Shown: piece after piece, positions 34,536-44,211 of the stretch
Position numbering within the stretch: position 1 is the first letter of the stretch
Layout of the letters: each line of letters starts with the position of its first letter
Assembly: GCA_947683425.1 (NCBI GenBank)
Contig: CANTUQ010000043.1
Span: 9,557,501-9,621,500 of the forward strand
Reading direction: 5' to 3'
Length of the DNA: 64,000 bases
DNA from: Excoecaria cochinchinensis
Taxonomy: Eukaryota; Streptophyta; Magnoliopsida; Malpighiales; Euphorbiaceae
Position numbers and translations under genes: made by a program
Notes under the pieces: generated by a model
Seen by the model: the letters and a program-made list of their open reading frames with translations, nothing else
What the model was told of the DNA's origin: nothing
The model's database searches: none

Positions 34536-36418
34536 TCATCTGATATATGAACTATCTGAGACCGAGATGAAGAGGTAGAAGGTCCGGCTCCTGATGTAGA
34601 TGGCTGGCCGGGAGGATCTGATGGTCCAGGCTACTGAGATGCCCAGACTCTGACCTGTGACTTGAACCTGGGAAGAACGACCACTGATATAGACCGAGGC
34701 TATGCTCTCTTTGAATCCTGTTGCTGGAACTGCACCTGAGCATGCCCGTCGAGGAAGGGCTGTGCACAAACTGTCATGAATCGTATTGTGTCCAAAACAA
34801 CCCCTCTTAACTCCCTGAATGCATTGCCCTGTCTAAGGGTCCGATCTGTAGCAGCGGTCTCCATACCCCTCAATCTATCCTCAGCATGCTCTCTAAACTC
34901 TCTGATAGATCGGGTGATGGGAGGTATCTCAGCCTCCAGCCCCTGAACTTTGAGCCTAAGAGTGTCCACTATCTCATCTACCATCTGTAGAGACGCGTCT
35001 ACTCTCTGAGCTGTCTCGTCCTGGGATGCCCTCACCTCCTATCTTAGTTGCTCAATGAGTCTGGCCTGCTCCTAGATAACACCCTGTTGCTGCCCCAGTC
35101 TCTCCATCATAACCCTATCCCGCTCTTCGAGCTGCTCCAAAAGGATCCTGTCCCTCTCCTCCTGTCTATGCTCAAAGGACGTGAACATAGAGGAGATGAC
35201 TATCATGAAATCTGGCTGCGCTGCTGGAAGTGGAGCTAACCCTGATGTATGCTCTGGCAGTGGAGCTGTAGAGGTAGATGCCCTTAGGTCCCCCCTGGCA
35301 TAAGGATGAAACCTCTCGGATGGTCTAGGGGCTGTCCGCTGTACTCTCGGAGGGGTAGGACTCCGTACCCACGGTGCTGGAGGAGTAGCGAACAGTTCGT
35401 CGATAGTGAACTCCACCCCTATATCAGAAGGTGTATAAGGCTGCTCCTCCTCGGGCTGCTGCTGTGGAGGCTGCTCCCCCTGATAGACTGGATGCTGGGC
35501 TGCTGGTCATCCTAATACCGTGGCTGTGGAGACGGTACCTCAGGCCGCTCCTGTGGCTGCTCTAACGAGGGAAGGCCGAATGTTCGCCTGGTCTCATGAA
35601 TGGTGAGGAGTCTGTATGCCTCGGCCTGCCCCTGTATCTGTACCACCATGCCCATTGTGACAGCTAATGGGCCATCTACATACATGCTCTCCTCTACAAC
35701 CTGCCGAAAGACCCCTGGGCGAACGCCCAATCTCAACAATAATATGGTGATCCCCCCGCCAACATATACTACCGGGGCTGGTCCCCTAGAGACCCTCACA
35801 AGGTTAGCAAAAATCTCATGGCTAATACTGAGCCGCTGACTAGCCACCATGCCCATAAGCTCCATATCTCTGCCGCGTTTAGGGACCTAGGGTTTCCAGC
35901 CCGTCCCAGGTAGGAGCTGGATGAGACTCTGTGGAGGTATCGAAGAGCCTACGATATAAGCGTCGTGCTCTTCGCCGTATCGTGGTCATACGACACTCCT
36001 GGCGTCGGACTGCTCTCTAGGGCACCATGACACCCTGCTCGTGAGGAAGCCCCATGGCCTGTGCGAAACGCTAGCGTGTGATGGTATAGTGGTGGCGGTC
36101 AATCCAGAACTAAATAACTCCCTCCTCTGTATCTGACCTCTGAAACCCAGCATACTGTAGGGTAGCAAGAAACTGTCTCACCATCTTCGGGTAGGTCGAA
36201 AAGGCTGGAGTCAGGAACTCAGTCCAACCAGCGCCCGCTAACAGGGCATCAACCTCGTCTGCCATTCCTAGGGCCTCGAGGAATGGCCTGGAAATAAAAC
36301 GACTAGCTCGGAACTCCACTCGGGCCAACAATCTGTATCTCTCTCTAGCCTCAGGAGTCATCCAGTAGGGAGTCTATGGCTCGGGCTGGTTACACGAAGC
36401 ACGTTGTCGCGGTGGCAT
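34536..36418 (-). pseudogene. Sense-strand accessory ORF resembling ATHILA ORF1 / plant transposon domain
   Basis: A roughly 600-codon gene on the same strand as pol but beyond it, next to the 3' LTR. ATG at 36418 (MPPRQRASC) follows a splice-acceptor-like TTTTCAG. N-terminal motifs: RYRLLARVEFRASRFI, FLEALGMADEVDALLAGAGW, FSTYPKMVRQFLATLQYAGF, then FWIDRHHYTITR. This pattern (R..L...R, L..LG..DEV, YP..V.QFLATL, FRxxxxxYTIT) resembles the plant ATHILA ORF-1-type domain. A middle part (35512-35865) has VYVGGGITILLLRLGVRPGVF; a proline-rich linker and a coiled coil (EERDRILLEQLEERDRVMMERL and on) follow. Broken by TAG stops at about 36374, 36110 and 36066 and at least one frameshift near 35870-36000. 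Function unknown. Confidence 0.6.
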
Positions 36419-36419
36419 C

Positions 36420-37098
36420 CTGAAAATAAATTAAACAATTAGTTTAAACTCATGGTCGCAAACGGGATTAATCCCATAAATAGTAAATTTGGTAGCATCC
36501 CGGTAAGGATGTGCCCTACCAGAAAAAATTAAAAATTTGGGCAACATCCCAGCAAGGGATGTGCCCGACCTCCTGCATAAGAAGACAAGAATAAAGAACA
36601 AGCCTCAGGCCCCAACAACAACACAATACATTTTAAAAATTTGGGCAGCATCCCAGCAAGGGTGTGCCCAACTTCCTGCACAAAGCTCAAAATGACAAGC
36701 CTCAGGTCCCCAAGCAATAGCTCATGTATAGTTTCTTAACTTTATTGATTCCACAACTGAAGAAATGATAATAAAAATGCAAGAAAATGTGTTATCAGTA
36801 TGTACCAAACATTCATTGTCATTAGAATAGAAAACGTGTTTAGCCAAGTTATTCATACTGCAACTAATTTATATACTTTAGGATCAGACAGCAATTAAAT
36901 CATCAAATTATCTATAGGACAGAGTTTAAAACTTCATCTAAACTAACATACCAAAGCAATATAAATTAATTAAACAATACTTGTGTCATACTAAGCTAAA
37001 AAAAAAACATTTGAATAACTTACTTAGGCAAAATAACAGAGTATAAGAGGCTCAATTTTTATTTACACAAAATAAAAGAGGAAAAGTTAGTTACTGAC
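36420..37098 (-). other. Predicted 5'-UTR intron of the sense accessory ORF
   Basis: On the minus strand, CAG|GTCAGTAAC at 37098 and TTTATTTTCAG|GATGCC at 36420 make a plausible 679-base intron ending one base before the ATG. Inside it three copies of an imperfect (T)GGG(C)A(A/G)CATCCC...AAGGRTGTGCCC repeat lie near 36491, 36531 and 36635. This is inferred from splice-site match only. Confidence 0.4.
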
Positions 37099-37310
37099 CT
37101 GAAACTGGCAGAAAAGTAAATCTCAGTGAAAATATACAAAATGTACTTCCAGAAGTTCCCGATCATGCAAGGAATGCAAGAATGCAATTAGTGTCGAAAA
37201 CAGACTAAAATTAAAGAAAATAGGGGCAAAAAACCGAATAGAGGCATCGGTTAACAAAAGAAAATGAAAAGGAGAAGTGAAGAGAAACTGCCAGCCCATC
37301 GGTGCAACAA

Positions 37311-37474
37311 CCTTTTATAGATTTTACTCACCGATGGGCTAACCGTCCTCAGGAGTGAGCGACGGGCAGCCCGTCTATCGCTCCAGATTCCCCTCATTAA
37401 ATGCAATAAATGCGCGTGATATGCAATGATGAAATTAGGGACGGGCAAGCCGTCGGCGGGGCTACTTTATAAAT
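37311..37474. promoter_or_regulatory. Divergent internal promoter region
   Basis: A minus-strand TATA box CTATAAAAGG (37320-37311) faces the sense accessory ORF, and a plus-strand TATAAAT (37468-37474) faces the antisense DUF7745-like ORF. Between them lie GACGGGCAGCCCGTC (37361-37375; 7-base arms, 1-base loop) and GACGGGCAAGCCGTC (37440-37454). The LTR of the same element has GACGGGCAGGCCGTC at 33161-33175. The layout suggests one bidirectional promoter for the accessory pair. Confidence 0.55.
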
Positions 37475-37589
37475 TTCACCTGTTTCTTGGACTCCGTGCT
37501 TTTCTCTTATTTTTACCTTGTAGTAGCTTCTTTTCTCAAATTTTTCCTTCCTTCCTTGCCTTATTCCCTCAAACTCTAACTCTTAAAGA

Positions 37590-38891
37590 ATGACTTCTCC
37601 TCTTCTTCAGAAAATGTACCGTATTTTAGACGACACTCATACTTGGGAAAATAGCACTCTTATTCCACTTTCTAGGCTAAAATTTTTACGAAGGGCCAAA
37701 ATAGACTACAACCTCCTTCTAGCTGCAACCCACTTCTGGGATCCACGCTTCCACGTTTTCAAATTCTCTTATCAAGAATTGTGCCCCCTACTTGAGGAAC
37801 TTGTCGCTATTATCGGAACATGGTATCCTTCTAACACTTTGCCTTGCGTTCCCCATTGTGGGCTGGTTCAAAATCGGTATGTTGCTCTATCCTTGGGTAT
37901 ACCCCCTTCTGAAGCTGGTCGTTTTGTTCCACTGGGCTCCATATTCCCCTTAGATCCGCTGATTGAGGCACTGGACAGATTTTCTGATGTTCTCACCTAT
38001 CGCGCAATTGTCTTTTTTCTGTTATGCATGACGAAGTACTTGGCTGTAACCCCGAAGGAGTTAACCGGCGATCCTCGCCTATTTGGGATTCTGGATTATT
38101 TTCACCACGGGCTGACCCCTTTCCCACTTATTCTGGCTGAGACTATCTTGGGCTTGGACTCTGCACGTTCCCGGTCCACTACCTCATTCACTGGAAGCCC
38201 CTTATTACTCCAGATACGTCATTATTTTAAAGGTAGTGCGTCCCTTGTGGATTTTCACACTAGCTTCTCTTGGCGAGAAGTGCGTCCTTTTGGATTTTCA
38301 CACAACCCTATGCCTTATTTTTTCCTGAAGTAAACCCAACTTACCCCAGTGGCTTTTTTTTTTTAGATATGGTTGCAAGAGAAACTGAAGTTGCTATTAG
38401 AACCACCTCCCTGAGTCATTGCTTAATATTCTCCAAGGCATTTTCTTCCACGTCAACGGCTGTACTCATTTGCGACTCCTGACAAGGGCATTGCCAGATT
38501 TGGCGAAGTATCAAACGGGGATATTGACTTTGTGTGCGCTTGGCTTCCCTTGTCTAATGCGGTCATTGATGAATCTTCGGGGTGTGTTCCCCTGTGCGAT
38601 TTTCATCAAGCCACCTTTTACATTATTGCTCGATGTTCTAGTCAGCTTGGGATGACTCAAGATGTGGTGAAGGTCCCCTTATCTTTCTGAGGCGAAGTTC
38701 TTTCTGCAACTTTTGCTTCTCATTATCATGAGCTCTAAAGCCGACTTCCAGTGAAGACTGTCATACCTTGCTTCGGTACTCACTCTGTCACTTCTACCAG
38801 CGAGTATAAGAGATGGGTACTTAGTTTAGCATCTAACAATAGGACACGATGACTTAGGCATTTTGCTAGCGAAGGTAGTAGTAGAGCATAG
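37590..38891 (+). pseudogene. Antisense accessory gene of element I (DUF7745-like), nearly complete
   Basis: The first exon is open for 214 codons from MTSPLLQKMYRIL. Motifs: LLLAATHFWDPRFHVFKF, LCPLLEELVAIIG, ALSLGIPPSE, LTPFPLILAETILGLDSAR and GSPLLLQIRHYF. This order (FW.P....F.F, P..EE..A..G, TP.P.ILAET, LL..RHYF) fits the DUF7745 family of plant retro-associated proteins, by my recollection of the family. A predicted intron (38233-38366) joins K to DMVARE in frame. Exon 2 continues with WLPLSNAVIDESSGCVPLC and EYKRWVLSLASNNR to a stop at 38889-38891. It is broken by a frameshift near 38400 and stops in exon 2. A start at 37590 is supported by TATAAAT about 120 bases upstream. Function unknown. 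Confidence 0.65.
38233..38366 (+). other. Predicted intron of antisense ORF, copy I
   Basis: AAAG|GTAGTG to TTTTTTTTTTAG|ATATGG, 134 bases, phase-compatible. Without splicing the frame reads to a TAA at about 38331 only 33 codons later. Confidence 0.5.
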
Positions 38892-39107
38892 TTTAGCTTA
38901 GTTTTGTACGCTTTTTGAGCATAATGTTTTTTTTTTCAAAACAGAACTAGAAAACGATGTAAATGACCAAATCAAGTTTTATTTCATTTCACGAAGTTGT
39001 GTACATTTCCGTAAGATTTCACTATTTGTCACAAATTCAATTATGCAAACCACATTCGCTCATGGAACCAAATTTGGCCAAATTTTGATAGTATCAAACT
39101 CCTATTA

Positions 39108-39138
39108 CTAATCAGCCCTCTCAGGTTTTCTTGATTAG
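39108..39138. other. Conserved hairpin with paired substitution, element I
   Basis: CTAATCA (39108-39114), 17-base loop, TGATTAG (39132-39138). The other three copies have CCAATCA and TGATTGG, so both partners of one base pair changed together. Confidence 0.7.
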
Positions 39139-39290
39139 ATATTTTCTCTCAAGCCTCTAATTTTTGCCCAGGATGCCTTTTTTCAATTTTCACCCTGACG
39201 ACGCGCCCAATTTTAGCAACGTCGCTTTCTTTTTTTTTTCGATTTTCGACCCCGCGAGGCATTTATTCTCTTCTTTTTATTTTATAGCCT

Positions 39291-40439
39291 TTAGCCATGG
39301 AACCTTTTGAGTCTATCGATGTTGATCGGTATCTTGAATTCATTGCCATCGCTATCCGACAGAATTGCAGCTCCTTTCAATAACAGCTTCTTGAGGAGAA
39401 ATGGCCCTTCCCAAGTTGGTCTGAACTTTCATCTGATATTTGGCACACCTGGTCTCATCTGTTTGAACACTAAGTCCCCTTACTTCAACGGGTGCTTCTT
39501 GACCTTCTTTCCAAAGGATTGGGCAAGTCTCTTCTGATAGATCTGGTTGTGGTAGTAAGCTTTCAACCTATTTTCATCCAGCATGTTCAGGTGTTGCAAC
39601 CTCTGTTGTGCCGATTCAGCTTCTGGAATCTGAGCTTCCGCAACCACTCTTAATGATTTGAGTTCAACTTCGACCGGCAGCACCGCCTCTGTTCCATATA
39701 CCAAAGAATATGGCGTAGCCCCAGTAGACGTTTTGATGGTTGTTCTATACCCCCATAGTGCGAAAGGCAACTTCTCCGCACAATCGTTATAGTTATGGAC
39801 CATCTTAGCCAGAATCTTCTTGATATTCTTGTTAGCAGCTTCTATTGCCTCGTTGGCTTGAGGACGGTATGGAGATGACTTGTGGTGCTCAATGCCGTAC
39901 TTCTGGAACAGTCTCTTTGTTTCAGCCATGAACTGGACTCCATTGTCAGATACCACGTGGTGTGGAAGGCTATACCTACAAATCAGATTCTTCTCGATAA
40001 ACTTAGCCATATCCTGAGAGTCAATCTTTTTAAAGGACTCAGCTTCTAACCACTTGGTAAAGTAGTCAATGGCGACAATGAAGTATTTGTGTCCATTGGA
40101 GGCCGTAGGCCGAATTTCGCCAATAATATCAATTCCCCGAGCTACAAACGGCCAAGGTGATGTAAGACTGTGCAACTCTGAAACGGGCAAATGCCTTAGA
40201 TCTGCGTACTGCTGGCATAACTGACACTGCTTCACATACTTCGAGCAATCATTATCCATGGTAAGCTAGAAAAACCCTTGCCTCATGATCTTTTTGGCCA
40301 ATGTCAAACCGTTTATATGGGCCGCGCATACACCGGCATGAGTTTCTTCCATTACCCTCTTAGCCTCTTTCTCGTCCAAACACCTCAACTGGATACCATC
40401 AGCCTGTCGCTTGTATAACGTGCCATCTATACAAATGAA
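39291..40439 (-). pseudogene. Integrase of element I
   Basis: The most complete integrase in the window. Within the 260-codon open stretch 39480-40259: zinc-domain Cys pair CSKYVKQCQLC (residues 5-15), first Asp in GIDIIGE (residue 44), second Asp in VVSDNGVQF (105), Glu in QANEAIEAANK (140); the D-D-35-E spacing is intact. GLTLAKKIMRQGF upstream belongs to the same domain but is cut by TAG at about 40266. The C-terminal domain (GDLVFKQMRPG...) is separated by a stop at 39480 (Glu to stop) and ends at TAA 39291-39293. The catalytic triad is intact but the ORF is not. Confidence 0.9.
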
Positions 40440-42425
40440 CTAAGTAGACAGCTTGCGAATCACTTTCTGATCTTTTTCTGTAGCTTCCTCTGGAAAGGTC
40501 GCATTCTCTAGATAGTTCATAATGCCATAATACCACGGCTTCCCATCTGCTACATCTATCTCTGTTACTAACTGTGATTCGAAACTTGGTTTATCAGAGC
40601 TAGAAATCAAAACTGGCCTCATGATTACCCCTTCTAGATTGTCCCACATTGACACCAAAGTGGCAAGTGCGTCGGCCAATTGGTTCTCATCCCTTGGGAT
40701 GACATGGAACGTCCACACCTCAAACTGACCGCTTAGATCTTTCAAGTGCTTAACATATGGCATTAGCCTTTCTTCCTTAACTACCCATTTTCCTCGAATT
40801 TGATTGATCACCAGGGATGAGTCTCCGAATACCTCAACGCTCTTTGCCCCCAAGGCTAATAATGCCTCCAACCCAAAAGTGCATGCTTCATACTCAGCCT
40901 CATTATTGGTAGCTTTGAACCTTAGCTTCTTCGCCAAAGGGAGTTTCTCACTTTCCGGGGTTGTCAGAATAACTCCTACTCCAGCCCCCTTGTTGTCCAC
41001 AGCCCCGTCAAAGTGCAACTGCCAACCTTGGACTGCGATAGCTGCCACATCCTCATCTGGGAAGTTAAACTCGTAGGAGTCCCCTTGAATTGGGTGCTCT
41101 GCTAGGAATTCTGCCACCGCACGCCCCTTGATGGTTTTTCAAGTAACATAATCTACATCAAACTCTTGCAGCAGCAACAACCACCTGCCCATTTTCCCTA
41201 GTAAGGACGGTGCTTCTTGTAAGTATCTTAAGGGATTCTGCTTAGCCACCGCTTGTACCTTGTAAGAGTGGAAGTAGTGTCTCAATTTCTTAGAGGCCCA
41301 GATTACCGCAAGACAGATCTTCTCTACTTCAGCAAACTTGATCTCATACTCCAGGAATTTCTTGCTCAAGTAGTAAACAACGAATTCCACCCCGAACTCG
41401 TCCTCTTGGGCCATCATGGCGCCTACAGAACTATTCTCTATGGCTAGGTACAGAATCAAGGGTTTACTTGGCTGTGGCAGTCTCAACACAGGTGGATTCA
41501 GCAAGTACTCCCTGATAGCATCGAAGGCCTTTTGGCAATCCTCGTTCCATACTATAGGCTGATTCTTCCTGAGGAGTTTAAAGATTGGCTCACAAATCGA
41601 AGTTAATTTGGCGATGAATTTGCTGACATATTGCAATTTGCCCAAGAAACTCCTTACATCCTTTTCGTCTTGAGGCACCAATATCTTTCTGATAGCCTTA
41701 ACCTTGTCTAGGTCAATCTCAATTCCCTTCTGGCTATCCACATGTCCCAGCAACTTCCCCGACATAACCCCAAAGATACATTTCTTAGGATTTAACCGCG
41801 GGTTGTACTTATTTATTCTCTGGAAGAACTTTTCCAAGGCTTCAAAATGGCTTTCTCTAGTGGCGGACTTGATCATCATATCATCGACATACACCTCCAC
41901 CTCTTTATGGATCAAATCATGTAAGATTTTTGTTGCCATCCTCTGATAAGTAGCTCTCGCATTTTTTAAGCCAAAGGGCATCACCTTATATGCATATGTC
42001 CCCCATTCTGTGATAAAAGCTGTCTTGATCTGGTCAATTATTTTATTGAGAATCTGATTGTAACCCGCATAACCATCTCCGAAGCTATACATCTCACAAG
42101 CGGCTGCGCTGTCTATCAATACATCTATATGAGGTAACAGGAAATCATCTTTCGGACAGGCCTTATTCAGATCCCGGTAATCCACACATACCCTTACTTT
42201 ACCGTTCTTTTTGGCTACAGGGATGACATTGGCCAACTAAGTTGGATATTGCACTTCAACTAGGAACTTGGCCTCGATTTGTTGACGAATTTCCTCCTTT
42301 ACCTTATCGGCCCATTCCGGCTTGAGTCTTCTTAGCTTCTGTTTTACGGGTTTATGATATGGATACGTCGGAATAGCGTGTTTTGGGATTTCCCGATTAA
42401 TTCCTAGCATGTCTTCGTAGGTCAA
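40440..42425 (-). pseudogene. RT, RNase H and archaeal-type RNase H of element I
   Basis: Tat pol, in one frame with two nonsense changes. TYEDMLGINREIPKHAIPTY leads to a stop (Trp to TAG) at 42237, then ANVIPVAKKNGKVRVCVDYR, DGYAGYNQ, VMPFGLKNARATYQRM, an intact catalytic YVDDMM box, the connection (GKLQYVSKFIAKLTS), and RNase H (LYLAIENSSVGAMMAQEDEF, where the usual first Asp is replaced). A TGA at 41139-41141 (Trp in copy A) precedes the aRH: HFDGAVDNKGAGVG, NNEAEYEACTFGLEAL, VFGDSSLVINQIRG, PRDENQLADALA, with all four acidic positions present. Degeneration of RNase H beside an intact aRH fits what is reported for Tat elements. Confidence 0.92.
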
Positions 42426-43577
42426 GGCAAAGACTTTTTCATATTTTTTTAATATTCTCTCAAATTTTTCTCACTCTTCAGGAGTTATTTTTTATGCTAT
42501 CAGAATTTCTTTTGGGTTTTCCGTGGTTCCAAGATTAAATGAGGTAGCATCAGTTGAATCAATGTCAAATATGAATGGATTATGACCATGATCATGCATG
42601 GTGAAATCATCAGAAACATCGCATAAATAAGTAAATTGTTCACTTTATTAATAAAATTGAAATTGTCATTAACATCATTGAAAAGTTCAGGAATGAAAAG
42701 ACAATCTAAACTAGCTTCTTCTTCTTCCTCCGCTAGTGCATCTGCTGCGGTTGACGGTCCTGCATCGCTTTGGCTTCTTGGAGGCTCCTCAGTCATCTCT
42801 TGTATGGCTTCCTCAATCTTTGCTTCCCCATCAGCTGGGTGTTTACCATTACTTCAGTGATCACCTCTTCGAGCATGTCACAGTCCCAGATCATCTTACT
42901 GGTAAGATTTTTTCGTCCCAAAAGCCCTTTACCGGCTTGATCAATCCAATGTCCCAGTCATAGACATCATTAAAGATCTCAAACCCTGTATTATTCTTCT
43001 GTCTACCCATTGCGGTTTAGCCTCCCCTACGTAAGCACTTACTGCGGTTGCCGGCATAAAACTTTTTTGAATATGGGGAATTTCCATTTCTGACTTTTCA
43101 CCCTTTTTCACAGCACCAGTATAACCCAAACCCCTTCTATCCTTCTGACCTCTGGTAGTAATGCGGTTGACGGTCCTGCATCGCTTTGGCTTCTTGGAGG
43201 CTCCTCAGTCATCTCTTGTATGGCTTCCTCAATCTTTGCTTCCCCATCAGCTGGGTGTTTACCATTACTTCAGTGATCACCTCTTCGAGCATGTCACAGT
43301 CCCAGATCATCTTACTGGTAAGATTTTTTCGTCCCAAAAGCCCTTTACCGGCTTGATCAATCCAATGTCCCAGTCATAGACATCATTAAAGATCTCAAAC
43401 CCTGTATTATTCTTCTGTCTACCCATTGCGGTTTAGCCTCCCCTACGTAAGCACTTACTGCGGTTGCCGGCATAAAACTTTTTTGAATATGGGGAATTTC
43501 CATTTCTGACTTTTCACCCTTTTTCACAGCACCAGTATAACCCAAACCCCTTCTATCCTTCTGACCTCTGGTAGTAA
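42426..43577 (-). pseudogene. Protease-RT linker of element I, ending in a tandem duplication
   Basis: Holds the linker with EEEEEASLDCLFIPELF (42500-42796) and the VGEAKPQWVDRRI block (42941-43129) that in A and C lies between protease and RT. The block is duplicated at 43357-43545. The open pieces are in different frames. Protease and gag are not present beyond 43577. Confidence 0.75.
42746..43577. repeat. 416-bp tandem duplication, copies apparently identical
   Basis: 42746-43161 is repeated as 43162-43577. By eye I find no difference, and translated segments in both copies are identical (for example the 62-residue MGYTGAVKK stretch). The second copy ends exactly where sequence switches to element D's plus-strand repeat array. 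Confidence 0.9.
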
Positions 43578-43588
43578 TCCTTCAAAGT

Positions 43589-43915
43589 CCTCTTAAGAGG
43601 CAAATCCCTAAGTCCTCTTAAGAGGTAAATCCTTCGAAATCATCTTAAGAGGCAAATCCCTAAGTCCTCTTAAGAGGCAAATCCTTCCGAGTCCTCTTAA
43701 GAGGCAAATCCCCAAGTACTCTCAAGAGGAAAATCCTTCAAAGTCCTCTTAAGAGTCAAATCCCTAAGTCCTCTTAAGAGGCAAATCCTTAAGTTCTCTT
43801 AAGAGGTAAATCCCCAAGTCCTCTTAAGAGGCAAATCTCAAAGTCCTCTAAAGTAGTAGTTATCCAAGTCCTCTTAAGAGGCAAAACTCCGAAGTCTTCT
43901 TAGAGGCACTGATCT
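43589..43915. repeat. Array of CCTCTTAAGAGG palindromes, 3' region of element D
   Basis: About 13 units of 25-28 bases, each a 12-base palindrome CCTCTTAAGAGG followed by CAAATCCYYAAGT-like spacer. Seven palindromes are perfect; the rest have one or a few changes. It lies about 300 bases upstream of the polypurine tract. The spacers are themselves repeats. Confidence 0.95.
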
Positions 43916-44196
43916 ACAAATTAGTGAAAATCCTCCAGGGGGCAACCGTTCTTTAGGGAAAAACCAACCATCCTTCAAAGGGCGTCCATCCGACATCAGC
44001 TCAATGGGAATGTAATACATCAAAAAGGCGACATCAATTGGCCACCAAGAGCATAGCTTAACATGTCAACAAGCCGGCATTAGTCAAACCCGCCACAACT
44101 CCATCAACACAGTAGGAAGGTAGCAGCTTTAGGTACGTGCTCCTTTCCTTTTCTCTATATTTTGGCTCACCTAGGCACCCATGCACTAGCTTCCAC
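43916..44196 (+). other. 3' untranslated region of element D
   Basis: Sequence between palindrome array and polypurine tract. GCTCACCTAGGCACCCATGC near 44165-44184 is the block that in reverse orientation follows the LTR in B (11247-11273). No gene. Confidence 0.7.
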
Positions 44197-44211
44197 AAAA
44201 TTGGGGGAAAC
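44197..44211 (+). other. Polypurine tract of element D
   Basis: AAAATTGGGGGAAAC directly before the 3' LTR TGTAAACACC. Confidence 0.85.

Larger units (their letters stand above)
31056..43577 (-). mobile_element. Tat element I, 5'-truncated, with two accessory ORFs
   Basis: A minus-strand Tat element inside D. From low to high coordinates: 3' LTR, polypurine tract, 3' repeats, sense accessory ORF, divergent promoter region, antisense DUF7745-like ORF, conserved hairpin, integrase, aRH, RNase H, RT, linker. Gag, most of the protease, primer site and 5' LTR are missing; the break at 43577 joins a 416-bp duplication to D's 3' region. It is the most complete pol and the only copy here with both accessory ORFs. 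Confidence 0.85.

Noticed and set aside
38270..38482. Separate small gene overlapping the antisense ORF
   Set aside because: It is an out-of-frame reading across the predicted intron and exon 2 of the DUF7745-like gene.
43589..43915. CRISPR-like array
   Set aside because: Repeats are short palindromes and the spacers are copies of each other; a plant retrotransposon 3' region, with no cas genes.
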